From NCBI RefSeq assembly GCF_900102035.1, contig NZ_LT629689.1:4076001-4140000 (forward strand): DNA of 64,000 nucleotides, read 5' to 3'. Position 1 is the stretch's first letter. Each line of letters starts with the position of its first letter. The notes under the pieces are model-generated. The model saw only the letters and a program-made list of their open reading frames with translations. It was not told the origin of the DNA and searched no databases. Below, piece by piece: positions 54,697 to 63,453 of the stretch. The position numbers and the translations under genes are program-made. This DNA comes from Pseudomonas extremaustralis. Its GTDB lineage: Bacteria; Pseudomonadota; Gammaproteobacteria; Pseudomonadales; Pseudomonadaceae.

Positions 54697-55432
54697 CAAT
54701 TGTTTTCCAGCGCGCCATCAGCCGGCGCATGGCTTGCCAGACATCAGCCTTACGCTGTGGCTCTTCCATTAATAATTCCAGGCCCGGCAGGGCCCACACC
54801 GAACCCAGGCCTTCGACCTGCAGCTCGCGGTACCAGGCCTCGGCATTGGCTTCGCCGGCAAAGCGCACGGCGGGCAGGCCGATCAGCCACAGGCACACGC
54901 AGGGTTCGTCTTCCAGGCGCGCCGACACAAAGCCTTGCACAAAATCCCGCGCCGCGTCCGGGCCCTGGTCCATGGTGCCGCGCACCAGCAGCGGCCAGCG
55001 CACCGGGTCGCCGACGATTTGCGGGCTGTCGGGCAGGCCGGCGGCGCGCAGCATGTCCTTGAGCAGCATGTAGGCCGGGTCGCGGGTCTGGAAGCGTTCG
55101 CCGGTGGGCAATTCCACCAGCAACAGGCAACGCCCGGCCCGCAGCAGTTGCAGGGCAAACCGTGGAGGCGGGACGACAGGCGCCTTGACCACCGGGGCAG
55201 CCTCTTCGGCCACCGCCGGCTTGGCCATCGGCGAAGGGCGTGGCACCTCGACCTTGGCGCGTTCCACCACCGGCCGCGCCGGCGGCGCGGGCTTGACCAC
55301 CGCCACGGGTGCGGCGGCCTCTTCGCCCGATGTCTCGAACGCCTCATCGGGCTCGAATGCCTGCAGCAACTCGGGCCGCGACGGCGCGGCAAACGGCAGT
55401 TCGGTGCGGGGCAGCCAGTTGACCACCTGCAT
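54689..55432 (-). CDS. holD: Likely DNA polymerase III psi subunit (HolD-like), not TonB
   Basis: 247 residues from ATG 55432. The N-terminus (MQVVNWLPRTELPFAAPSRPELL) is followed by a long Pro/Ala/Val-rich linker (about 40-95), which causes such proteins to be labelled energy transducer TonB. It has no N-terminal membrane anchor, which argues against TonB. It lies directly before rimI, as holD does in E. coli, and the equivalent P. aeruginosa gene was, as I recall, identified as psi. It would link the clamp loader to chi. Confidence 0.65.
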   Translation of the reverse strand: MQVVNWLPRTELPFAAPSRPELLQAFEPDEAFETSGEEAAAPVAVVKPAPPARPVVERAKVEVPRPSPMAKPAVAEEAAPVVKAPVVPPPRFALQLLRAGRCLLLVELPTGERFQTRDPAYMLLKDMLRAAGLPDSPQIVGDPVRWPLLVRGTMDQGPDAARDFVQGFVSARLEDEPCVCLWLIGLPAVRFAGEANAEAWYRELQVEGLGSVWALPGLELLMEEPQRKADVWQAMRRLMARWKTIDE

Positions 55433-55619
55433 GGCGGTCAAGTAAGCGCGACGTCGGGACTCGGTAAGCACAGCTCGGCCACTTGTGGATAAGTAAAGAG
55501 CGGGGATTCTACCGCTGTTCGGTAACAATCGCCCACTGCGCACTGACCGGCTGTGGATAAATCCCGGGCCCGATGCAGTACAATCGCGACTTTTAATCGC
55601 CAACCAGCCGGCCATTCCC

Positions 55620-56897
55620 ATGATCGAACCCAAGCGCGTCCTGCGCGCCCTCGCCGAACACTGGGCCTTACTTGAGCCACTGTGCGAACACTTCGACCAA
55701 GGCACCCTGAGCCTAGGCGAACTGCGCGCGCAACTGGCCGCCCAACAACTGGACAGCACGCCCCAGGACATCACCAGCCTGCTGGACGTGTGGATTCGCC
55801 TGGATATCCTGGTGCCTGTCGCCAAGAGCCCGAACCGTTTCGAGCTCAATGCGCAGATCCATGACTTCCTCGCCTATCTTCGCAAGGAGCACCGGCTTGG
55901 CCTGTGCCTGGAAATCGAAGCCTACCTGCGCCACCTCGAGCGCCTGGCCGGTTATATCCAGGACGCCTTCGACATCCGTGACGGCCACGACCTGGCCCGG
56001 CAACTGCGCCTGCTGGACATGCGCGTGCGCGATGTACTGAAAAAACTCGCCAACGACGAACAGGCCCTCGCCGCCGTGGCCGACCGCGCCAAGACCAGCG
56101 ACCGCCAGATCCCGTTGCGCCAGCGTTACGCCGAGGTGCTGGCGACCTGGGACGAATACGTCGAACCGATGATCCAGTTGGTGAACGCCGACGGTGCCTT
56201 CGAACAAGGCGTGCGCAAGGTCGAGAACGTGCTGCTGCGCCTGCTCACCGAACAGCAGCGCCTCGGCCACCTGGTCGACGACGACATGCTGCTGCGCACC
56301 CATGCGCGCATCCTCGAAATGCAGACCAGCGCCCAGTTGACCCTGCGTCACGCCCGCGAATTGCTGTTGCCGCTGCGCGAAGAAGCGCGCCGGCACAACG
56401 CCGTGACCCGTGGCGCGGCGCTGGCACTGTCGGCCATTCGCCGTAAAGGCCTGGACGCAGTGCCACAGGCCGCGATGCCGATGTTCACTCGGCCGCAAAG
56501 CACCTTTCTCGGCAGTGCGAGCCAGGTCGAGGCCTATGTGTATGCCCTGGCGAACTTCGAGCCGAAACCGGCGCGTTTCCCCAAGGCGCACAAATCCCAT
56601 AAAGGCGACGTCCAGCGCGCACCGCGCACGGTCAAGGAAATGCTCGAACGCTGCGAAGACGCGCTGCCGATGCCGGACCTGATGACCTGGCTGCTGGAAC
56701 AGGAACCGGACGGCGCCACCGACGAATTGCTGTACTGGTTCTCGCGCCTGTCCCGGGAAAAACGCTTCAAGCGCGAGCGCCTGGAACGCCGCGATTACCA
56801 CACACACGAGCACCAGGTCAGCCTGCGCTCATTCGCCCTGCTCCCGGCCGGCACCGACGCCGCCGAGCATTCTGCGAGTACTCCTTATGCATCTTGA
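55620..56897 (+). CDS. mksF: Condensin kleisin subunit MksF
   Basis: 425 residues starting at ATG 55620. It is soluble and helical, with a winged-helix-type N-terminus (MIEPKRVLRALAEHWALLEPLCEHFDQGTLSLGELRAQL) and a C-terminal basic part (FSRLSREKRFKRERLERRDYHTHEHQVSL), as in the MksF/JetA kleisin. It bridges the heads of MksB. First gene of mksFEB; it overlaps mksE by 11 bp. It diverges from the holD-like gene across 187 bp. Confidence 0.93.
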   Translation: MIEPKRVLRALAEHWALLEPLCEHFDQGTLSLGELRAQLAAQQLDSTPQDITSLLDVWIRLDILVPVAKSPNRFELNAQIHDFLAYLRKEHRLGLCLEIEAYLRHLERLAGYIQDAFDIRDGHDLARQLRLLDMRVRDVLKKLANDEQALAAVADRAKTSDRQIPLRQRYAEVLATWDEYVEPMIQLVNADGAFEQGVRKVENVLLRLLTEQQRLGHLVDDDMLLRTHARILEMQTSAQLTLRHARELLLPLREEARRHNAVTRGAALALSAIRRKGLDAVPQAAMPMFTRPQSTFLGSASQVEAYVYALANFEPKPARFPKAHKSHKGDVQRAPRTVKEMLERCEDALPMPDLMTWLLEQEPDGATDELLYWFSRLSREKRFKRERLERRDYHTHEHQVSLRSFALLPAGTDAAEHSASTPYAS

Positions 56898-57594
56898 TCT
56901 ATCCGAACTGTCCCAGCTGGCGCCGATCTTTCGCGAGCTGTTCAAGGGTTACCACGTCAGCCGCCGCGACCCGGAACTGTACGCGCAACTGTCGAACTTC
57001 CAGGACCAGTACCGCACCTTGTTCAAGGCCCTGGGCTTTGAGCTGGTGTGCGATACGCGGGGTTTCTACTATTTCGTGCCGGATTCGGCCATCGCCAGCG
57101 CGCAGGTGAACAAGACCGCGCAGCGCCTGGCACTGTTCACCTTCATCATCGTCGAGCACCTGGCCGACCAGGGCCGCGACCCGATTGCCGTGCTCGACGG
57201 CGGCAGCCTCGGCCGCGATGAACTGCCATCGCTGCTGGAAAAATACCGCGACCTGTTTATCCAGGCCGAAGTGCAAACCCAGGAAGAACTCGAAGAAAAA
57301 ATCATGCGGCGCATGACCCAACTGGGTTTCGCCAGCGAAGACAACGGCATCTATCGCTTCCTGCCGCCGATGCACCGCTTCCTCGATGTGTGCCTGTCGG
57401 TACAGCAGGACCGCGACCTCGCGGCCAGCATCCACAGCGTGCTGCCATTGCCGACGCCGGTGATCATCGACGAAGACAGCGATGAAAAACTGCTGAAGAC
57501 CGACGACCCGCTGGACTTGAGTGACTTTGCCGACGAAAGCGAAGAAGACGCCCTGGCCCGCGCCATTGCCGAAGAACAGGAGACCGACGCATGA
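56887..57594 (+). CDS. mksE: Condensin subunit MksE
   Basis: 235 residues with two winged-helix-like halves and an acidic C-terminus (EDSDEKLLKTDDPLDLSDFADESEEDA). The segment LAPIFRELFKGYHVSRRDPELYAQL is characteristic of MksE/MukE-like subunits (JetB). It binds MksF dimers. Overlaps mksF by 11 bp and mksB by 4 bp. Confidence 0.92.
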   Translation: MHLDLSELSQLAPIFRELFKGYHVSRRDPELYAQLSNFQDQYRTLFKALGFELVCDTRGFYYFVPDSAIASAQVNKTAQRLALFTFIIVEHLADQGRDPIAVLDGGSLGRDELPSLLEKYRDLFIQAEVQTQEELEEKIMRRMTQLGFASEDNGIYRFLPPMHRFLDVCLSVQQDRDLAASIHSVLPLPTPVIIDEDSDEKLLKTDDPLDLSDFADESEEDALARAIAEEQETDA

Positions 57595-60431
57595 GCAAGG
57601 AACGCTACGGCATCCGCCGCTTCGCCCTATTGAATACCGCCGGCTACAGCCTGGGTTTGTTCCCGCTGGAAGAGCCGCTGTCGGTGTATGGCGCGAACAA
57701 CCTGGGTAAATCCGCGTCGATCAACGCCCTGCAGTTCCCGATCCTGGCGCGCATGTCGGACATGAGCTTCGGCAAGTACACCCTGGAACAATCGCGGCGC
57801 TTCTACTTCGCCACCGACACCAGCTACATCCTCGTGGAAGTCTCCCTGCCCCATGGCCCCCACGTGATCGGCGTGGTCGGACGTGGCCCGGGCGGTGGTT
57901 TCGGCCACCAGTTCTTTGCCTACACCGGCAAGCTGGACCTGGCCCATTACCAGAAAAACGACACCTGCCTGCGCCAGAAAGAGCTGTTCACCAATCTGGA
58001 GCGCGAGGGCCTCAAAGCCTACGAACTCAAGCCCGATGAACTGCGCCGCTTGCTGGTGGGCGGCCACACGTCGATCCCGCTGGACCTGACGTTGATCCCG
58101 CTGCGCTCCACCAGCGAACAGAGCCTGAAGACCTTCCGCGCGCTGTTTATCAACCTGCTGCACATGCGCGAAATCACCGCGGCCAAACTCAAGCAATTGT
58201 TCCTCGATGCGTTCGAACACAGCCTGCGCTCGGGCAGTGTCGATTACATCGCCGCGTGCGAAGAAGCCTTCCGCGACGTGCGGCGCATGGAGCAGGACTA
58301 CAACGCTCTGGTCGCCGCCGGCCCGCTGGTCGAGGCCCTGGCCAATGGCGTGAAACAGCGCGACATCCTGCGCGGCAAACTGCATCGTCTGTCGCCGCTG
58401 TTGGATTCGCTGCTGGGCACCTGGTCGGACTACGCCAGCGCACGCAAGGAAGAGCTGACCCTCCAGGCCGAGCACTACCGCAACGAGCAGGACGCGCTGC
58501 AGAACGACCAGCGTGGCGGTACCCAGGAACTGATGCGCCTGGAGCGCGAAATCAGCGGCATCCAGCGTTGGCTGGGCGAGCTGTCGGTGCTCAAGCATCG
58601 CTTTGCCCTGGTGGACGACGTCAGGGTGCTGGAACAGCAACTGCTGGCGGCCAAGGATGCCCACGACGAACTCGCCGGCGCGCTGGCGCAGTCCCGGCAG
58701 TTCAGTGCCGAGGACCTGGACGAGCGTCTGCGCGACCTGGAAAAACGCTTGAAGTCGGTCAGGCAACAGCTCGATCACGCGGACAACAACAGCTACGCCA
58801 AGCTTCGCGAAGAATTCTCACAGCAGGATGTCGAGCGTCTGATGCGTCTGTTCAACAGTTCGTTGTTCAGCCTGCCATTGGGCGAGCATGGCATCACGCT
58901 GGACGAGGACGGCCAGTGGGTCAAATCCCTGGAGCTGATCCTGGATGGCTTCAAGGGTGAACGCTTTGAAGTGCCGGGGCTGTCCATCGACATCTCCCAC
59001 ATCGAACCACCGGCGTTGCAGGCCCTGGCGGATCGCGCTGCATTGCGCGACCAGAAAGAGCGTCTGGAAAAAGAACTCAAGCAACTCAAAACCCAACAAG
59101 CCGTAGCCTCCGACCGCGCCGCGAGCAAGACCCAGACCGAAGCGTTGTACCAACAGGTGCTGGACGCACAAAAGGCCCTGGAAGATTTCCGTCGCGCGCA
59201 AACCCTGAGCGCCGAAGAAGGCGAGAAACTCGAGCAATTGGCGCAGATGGAAGCGGCCCAGGACGAGTTGAAACGCTCCAGCGATGCATTCACCGAACGC
59301 GTCCAGCAGCTGTCGGCCAAGCTGCAACTGGTGGGCCGGCAGATCGGCGACATGGAAGCCAAGCAACGTACCCTGGATGATGCGCTGCGCCGTCGCCAGC
59401 TGCTGCCGGCGGATCTGCCGTTCGGCACGCCATTCATGGACCCGGTCGACGATTCCATGGACAACCTGCTGCCGCTGCTCAACGACTATCAGGACAGCTG
59501 GCAGGGCTTGTTGCGCGCCGACGGCCAGATCGAAGCGTTGTATGCCCAGGTACGTCTCAAGGGCGTGGCCAAGTTCGACAGTGAGGATGACGTGGAGCGT
59601 CGCCTGCAACTGCTGATCAACGCCTATGCACACCGTACCGACGAAGCCCTGACCCTGGGCAAGGCGCGCCGCGCGGCAGTCACCGATATCGCGCGGACCC
59701 TGCGCAATATCCGCAGCGACTACGACAGCCTGGAACACCAACTGGCCCTGTTCAACCGCGAGATCAACAAGCGCCAGGTGTCCAACCTGCAAAGCTTCCG
59801 CATCGTGCTGGCGCCGAACAAGGAAGCGCTCAAGCATATCGACCAGATCATCCACAGCGCCGGTCAGTACGAAGAAGGCGAAACGCTGTCGGTGTTCGAC
59901 CTCAGCCAAAGCGCCGAGCAGGACAACAAGAACGAAGAGGCCAAGGAATACCTGGCGCGCCTGGTGGCGGCCAACCACAACCAGCTGGGCCTCAAGGACT
60001 TGTTCGAGTTAGCGTTCGAGATCACCAAGGTGCACGGTCAGCCGGTGATTCACACCGACATCGACGGTGCGGCGTCCAACGGCACCACCATGACCATCAA
60101 GGCGCTGACCAACATGTACTTGTTGCTGCACTTGATGGACCGCGACCAGGCCGGGCGCGTGCGCTTGCCGTACTACCTCGACGAAGCGGCCGACATCGAC
60201 GAGAAGAACCAGGCGGCCTTGCTGGAAACCAGTTTGCAGCTGGGCTTCGTACCGATCCTGGCCAGTGTCAAGCCGCAGGTATCCGCCCAGGTGGCCATCG
60301 ACCTGGAAGGCGGTAGCGGGCCAAACGGGATCTATATCGACGAGGCGGACTGGAAGTACATCCGTCGCCACGATGTGGTGAAGGCGACGGTGAACGTGCA
60401 GGCGGATGAGCCGGAGTTGGATGAAGTCTGA
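57591..60431 (+). CDS. mksB: Condensin SMC-like ATPase MksB
   Basis: 946 residues. The N-terminal Walker A-like loop is YGANNLGKSASINALQF (about residues 34-50). Long coiled coils run between about 250 and 800 with a hinge-like break near 430-490. The C-terminal ATPase half carries the Walker B LPYYLDEAADIDEKNQ. It organises the chromosome. The operon ends here with a terminator, so the fourth gene of the MksBEFG/Wadjet type (toprim nuclease) is missing, as in the chromosomal P. aeruginosa operon. Confidence 0.94.
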   Translation: MSKERYGIRRFALLNTAGYSLGLFPLEEPLSVYGANNLGKSASINALQFPILARMSDMSFGKYTLEQSRRFYFATDTSYILVEVSLPHGPHVIGVVGRGPGGGFGHQFFAYTGKLDLAHYQKNDTCLRQKELFTNLEREGLKAYELKPDELRRLLVGGHTSIPLDLTLIPLRSTSEQSLKTFRALFINLLHMREITAAKLKQLFLDAFEHSLRSGSVDYIAACEEAFRDVRRMEQDYNALVAAGPLVEALANGVKQRDILRGKLHRLSPLLDSLLGTWSDYASARKEELTLQAEHYRNEQDALQNDQRGGTQELMRLEREISGIQRWLGELSVLKHRFALVDDVRVLEQQLLAAKDAHDELAGALAQSRQFSAEDLDERLRDLEKRLKSVRQQLDHADNNSYAKLREEFSQQDVERLMRLFNSSLFSLPLGEHGITLDEDGQWVKSLELILDGFKGERFEVPGLSIDISHIEPPALQALADRAALRDQKERLEKELKQLKTQQAVASDRAASKTQTEALYQQVLDAQKALEDFRRAQTLSAEEGEKLEQLAQMEAAQDELKRSSDAFTERVQQLSAKLQLVGRQIGDMEAKQRTLDDALRRRQLLPADLPFGTPFMDPVDDSMDNLLPLLNDYQDSWQGLLRADGQIEALYAQVRLKGVAKFDSEDDVERRLQLLINAYAHRTDEALTLGKARRAAVTDIARTLRNIRSDYDSLEHQLALFNREINKRQVSNLQSFRIVLAPNKEALKHIDQIIHSAGQYEEGETLSVFDLSQSAEQDNKNEEAKEYLARLVAANHNQLGLKDLFELAFEITKVHGQPVIHTDIDGAASNGTTMTIKALTNMYLLLHLMDRDQAGRVRLPYYLDEAADIDEKNQAALLETSLQLGFVPILASVKPQVSAQVAIDLEGGSGPNGIYIDEADWKYIRRHDVVKATVNVQADEPELDEV

Positions 60432-60449
60432 CGCTCTGCCCTGAAATGC

Positions 60450-60486
60450 AAAAAGGCCGCGATCTTATGGATCGCGGCCTTTTTTG
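60450..60486 (+). terminator. Terminator of mksFEB
   Basis: AAAAAGGCCGCGATC, loop of five bases (TTATG), GATCGCGGCCTTTTT and further T residues, about 20 bp after the mksB stop. The A and T runs on both sides allow action on both strands, which suits the convergent letB-like operon. Confidence 0.95.
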
Positions 60487-60527
60487 TGCAGTTGGGGTTT
60501 TGTAGTGCCTTTTAGGGGCTCGTCGGT

Positions 60528-62831
60528 CTACTTGCCCAGCTGAATCTTTGGTGCCCAGGTCAGCCATTCGTCTTCGAACTTGTCGAACAACGGAAAGGTC
60601 TGCTGCGGCCGTGCGACGTTACCCATGCGCTCGCCGTCTGGCGTGGCGAAGGCGATACCGCCCGAGACCAGGGTTTCCAAAGACTCGGTGCGCACCGTTG
60701 CGCCTTTGAACAGACCGAAGTCGAGACCAAAGCCGCTGGTGTTCCAGAAACGACTGCCGCTGCGCACCAAGGGAGCGTATTTGGGTTCGATCAGAATGTG
60801 GATCAACACGCGGTCGGCGGTCTGGCCCAACTCGTAGCCGGTGACTTTGCCAACAGTGACTTCACGGTAGGTGACCGGCACGCCTTCCTTCAATGAGCCA
60901 CGGCGTGCAGCGCTCAGCACCAGGCTCAAGCCCGCCTCTTGGCGGAGGGCTTCGGGCGGCTGGTCCAGGGCGACAAAGCTTTTTTGCGGCCCTGCGTTTT
61001 TCGCTGCTGGCTGCACCTCGATATATTGCCCAGTGACCAGGGTTTCCAGGTTCGAGGTTTTCATCAGGCCCAGCTCAGGCTTGACCACCCAGAATTGGCT
61101 GCCGACGCGGGCGATACGGTCCGCCACTTGAGTGATGCGCGCAGTGAGCAACACCGACTGCAGGTCGGCACTGAGGTCGACGCCCTCGATCTTGCCCACA
61201 TCCAGGCCCTTGAAGCGCACCGGCGTGCCCGGACGCATGCCATCGGCGCGGTCGACCTTGATAGTGACCAGGGTGCCATGTTGATTGGCGGCCTCGCGAT
61301 CAGGGAACAGGCGGAAACGCGGAATACGCTTTTTCAATGGCACGTTCGGCTCAGGGGTTTCAAAGGCAATGCCGCCGGACATCAAGCTGGCCAAGGATTC
61401 ACTTTTGACCTGGATCCCCCCGGTAAGTCCGCCGGTGAGCGTGACGCCGCTGGCATTCCAGAAAAGCGTCGAGCCGTTGACCAGATTTTCGTATTCCTTC
61501 TCGATATGAACGCCGATCACCAATTGCTTGTTCTTGCGCGAGAACTGGTAGCTCTGTACCGAGCCGACTTTGACCTGTTTGTAGAGGACTGGACTGCCCA
61601 CATCCAGGGAGCCGAGGTTGTCGGTGAACAACACCATGTGCAAGCCCGGGGAGCGCAGATCCAGCGGCGGCGCCTTGGCACGGGCAACGTATTCGCGTTG
61701 TGGAGCGCTGCCTTTGTCACCTGGGCGCATCGCGATGTAGTTACCTTTGACCAACGCCTCAAGCCCTGTGATACCGGCCAGGGAGATGGAGGGCTTGACC
61801 ACCCAGAACTGGGTGTCTTGTACCAGGTAATCTTCGGCCAACGGGTCGAGGGTAAGCTCGGCATTGGCGCTGGAGAGGTCCGGGTCGATCTTCAAGGTTT
61901 TCAAGCTGCCGACCTGAATACCTTTGTACATGACTGGTGTACGCCCGGCCTGCAGGCCTTCGAAGTCGGAGAGTTTGACCTTGACCTTGATACCGGCGGC
62001 GGCGGCGTCGAAATCTTCATATAAACGGAACGGCAGGCTGGGATCGGTCGGCGGGCTGTCCTTGCGATTCTCCGGGGTGGCGAAGGCGATACCGCCGGCG
62101 ACAATGCTGGAAAGGGACTCGCTGCGCACCTTCACGCCGGAGAGGTTGGCGTCGATGCTGATGCCGCTGGCGTTCCAGAAACGTGTGTGTTTGCGCACCA
62201 GGCTGGCGTATGTCGGTTCGATATAGACCTTGATCTCGACCGTACTCTGGTCCTCTGAGAGCAGGTAGCTTTTGACCTGGCCGACCTGAATCTGCTTATA
62301 GAACACGGGGCTGCCACGGTTCAACGAGCCGAGTCGATCGGCCTTGATGGTCAGATGAAGACCGGGCTTGGCATCGGACAAGGGCGGCTCTTCGGATAGC
62401 GCCTTGAATTTACGCGTGGGCTCACCGTCGCCAGGGCTGGCGGCGATATAGTTACCCGACACCAGGGTTTCCAGGCCAGTGATGCCCGCCAGGCTGACGC
62501 TGGGCTTGACCAACCAGAAGCGGGTGTTGGTCTTGAGGTACTGTTCGACGTCCTTGTTCATCTCGATGGTGGCAATCACCCCGCGATTGTTGCCCTCGTC
62601 GTCCAAGGCCAGGGTCTTGACCTTGCCCACGGGCATACCTTTGTAGACCACTTCGGTCTTGTTGACCTGGATGCCTTCTCCGCTCTCAAAGCGCACCTGG
62701 ATCTCGATACCCTGCTGGGAATAGGCACGCCATCCCAGCCAACCGCCGATAATCAGGGCAATCAGGGGCAACACCCAAATAGCCGACCAGTTGGAGGCCG
62801 GCCGGGTTTTAGCTTTAGGCAAATCACTCAT
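60528..62831 (-). CDS. pqiB: MCE-family lipid transport protein, LetB/PqiB-like with six MCE repeats
   Basis: 767 residues. One N-terminal membrane helix (WVLPLIALIIGGWLGWRAYSQQ, about 18-38) is followed by six MCE repeats, recognisable by repeating VYKGMPVGKV, FYKQIQVGQV, MYKGIQVGSL, LYKQVKVGSV, RFKGLDVGKI and TYREVTVGKV. E. coli PqiB has three and LetB seven. Such proteins form a stacked tunnel across the periplasm for phospholipids. It overlaps the upstream gene by 8 bp. No pqiC lipoprotein gene follows. Confidence 0.9.
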   Translation of the reverse strand: MSDLPKAKTRPASNWSAIWVLPLIALIIGGWLGWRAYSQQGIEIQVRFESGEGIQVNKTEVVYKGMPVGKVKTLALDDEGNNRGVIATIEMNKDVEQYLKTNTRFWLVKPSVSLAGITGLETLVSGNYIAASPGDGEPTRKFKALSEEPPLSDAKPGLHLTIKADRLGSLNRGSPVFYKQIQVGQVKSYLLSEDQSTVEIKVYIEPTYASLVRKHTRFWNASGISIDANLSGVKVRSESLSSIVAGGIAFATPENRKDSPPTDPSLPFRLYEDFDAAAAGIKVKVKLSDFEGLQAGRTPVMYKGIQVGSLKTLKIDPDLSSANAELTLDPLAEDYLVQDTQFWVVKPSISLAGITGLEALVKGNYIAMRPGDKGSAPQREYVARAKAPPLDLRSPGLHMVLFTDNLGSLDVGSPVLYKQVKVGSVQSYQFSRKNKQLVIGVHIEKEYENLVNGSTLFWNASGVTLTGGLTGGIQVKSESLASLMSGGIAFETPEPNVPLKKRIPRFRLFPDREAANQHGTLVTIKVDRADGMRPGTPVRFKGLDVGKIEGVDLSADLQSVLLTARITQVADRIARVGSQFWVVKPELGLMKTSNLETLVTGQYIEVQPAAKNAGPQKSFVALDQPPEALRQEAGLSLVLSAARRGSLKEGVPVTYREVTVGKVTGYELGQTADRVLIHILIEPKYAPLVRSGSRFWNTSGFGLDFGLFKGATVRTESLETLVSGGIAFATPDGERMGNVARPQQTFPLFDKFEDEWLTWAPKIQLGK

Positions 62832-63453
62832 GGTCGTCGTCCGACTCCGTGTTATCCCAAATCAGTCGGGGATCGAAAGTTACTGCAGCAAACATCGTCA
62901 AAATCACCACACTGGCGAATGCAGCAGCGCCGAGGTTGGCCTCGACACTGGCAAGCCGCCCAAAGTTTACAACCGCCACCAGGATGGCGATCACGAAGAT
63001 ATCCAACATGGACCAGCGACCAATGAATTCGATAAAGCGGTACATCACGATACGTTGCTGCGCGGACAACGGCTGATGACGCTGTACCGAAAACAGTAGC
63101 AGGCCAATACCTACCAATTTGAAGGTCGGCACCAGGATGCTGGCAATGAACACGACGGCAGCAATCGGGAACATTCCATGCTGAACCAGCTGGATCACGC
63201 CCGCCATGATGGTACTGGGATCACCCTGACCCAGGGAGTTGATGGTCATGATGGGTAACAGGTTTGCAGGGATATACAGAATCGCCGCCGTGATCAACAG
63301 CGCCCATGTACGGGTGAGACTGTTGGGACGGCGAGCATGGACCCATGCACCGCAACGGGTGCAAACTTGCTCATCACTGTCCGGATCCTGTTTGTTCAAC
63401 TCATGGCATTCGGCACAAATCAGAATACCCGCATCAATCGCCCGCATGATCAT
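62824..63453 (-). CDS. PqiA/LetA-like membrane protein, second half of a split pair
   Basis: 209 residues from ATG 63453 (ATG 63447 is an alternative). An N-terminal zinc-ribbon-like part has CAECHELNK and CTRCGAWV. Four membrane helices follow. The LPIMTI segment after the first helix is a hallmark of PqiA. E. coli PqiA and LetA are single proteins of about 420 residues with two such modules; here each module is its own gene. It works with the MCE tunnel protein in lipid movement. It overlaps its upstream partner by about 20 bp. Confidence 0.9.
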   Translation of the reverse strand: MIMRAIDAGILICAECHELNKQDPDSDEQVCTRCGAWVHARRPNSLTRTWALLITAAILYIPANLLPIMTINSLGQGDPSTIMAGVIQLVQHGMFPIAAVVFIASILVPTFKLVGIGLLLFSVQRHQPLSAQQRIVMYRFIEFIGRWSMLDIFVIAILVAVVNFGRLASVEANLGAAAFASVVILTMFAAVTFDPRLIWDNTESDDDHE

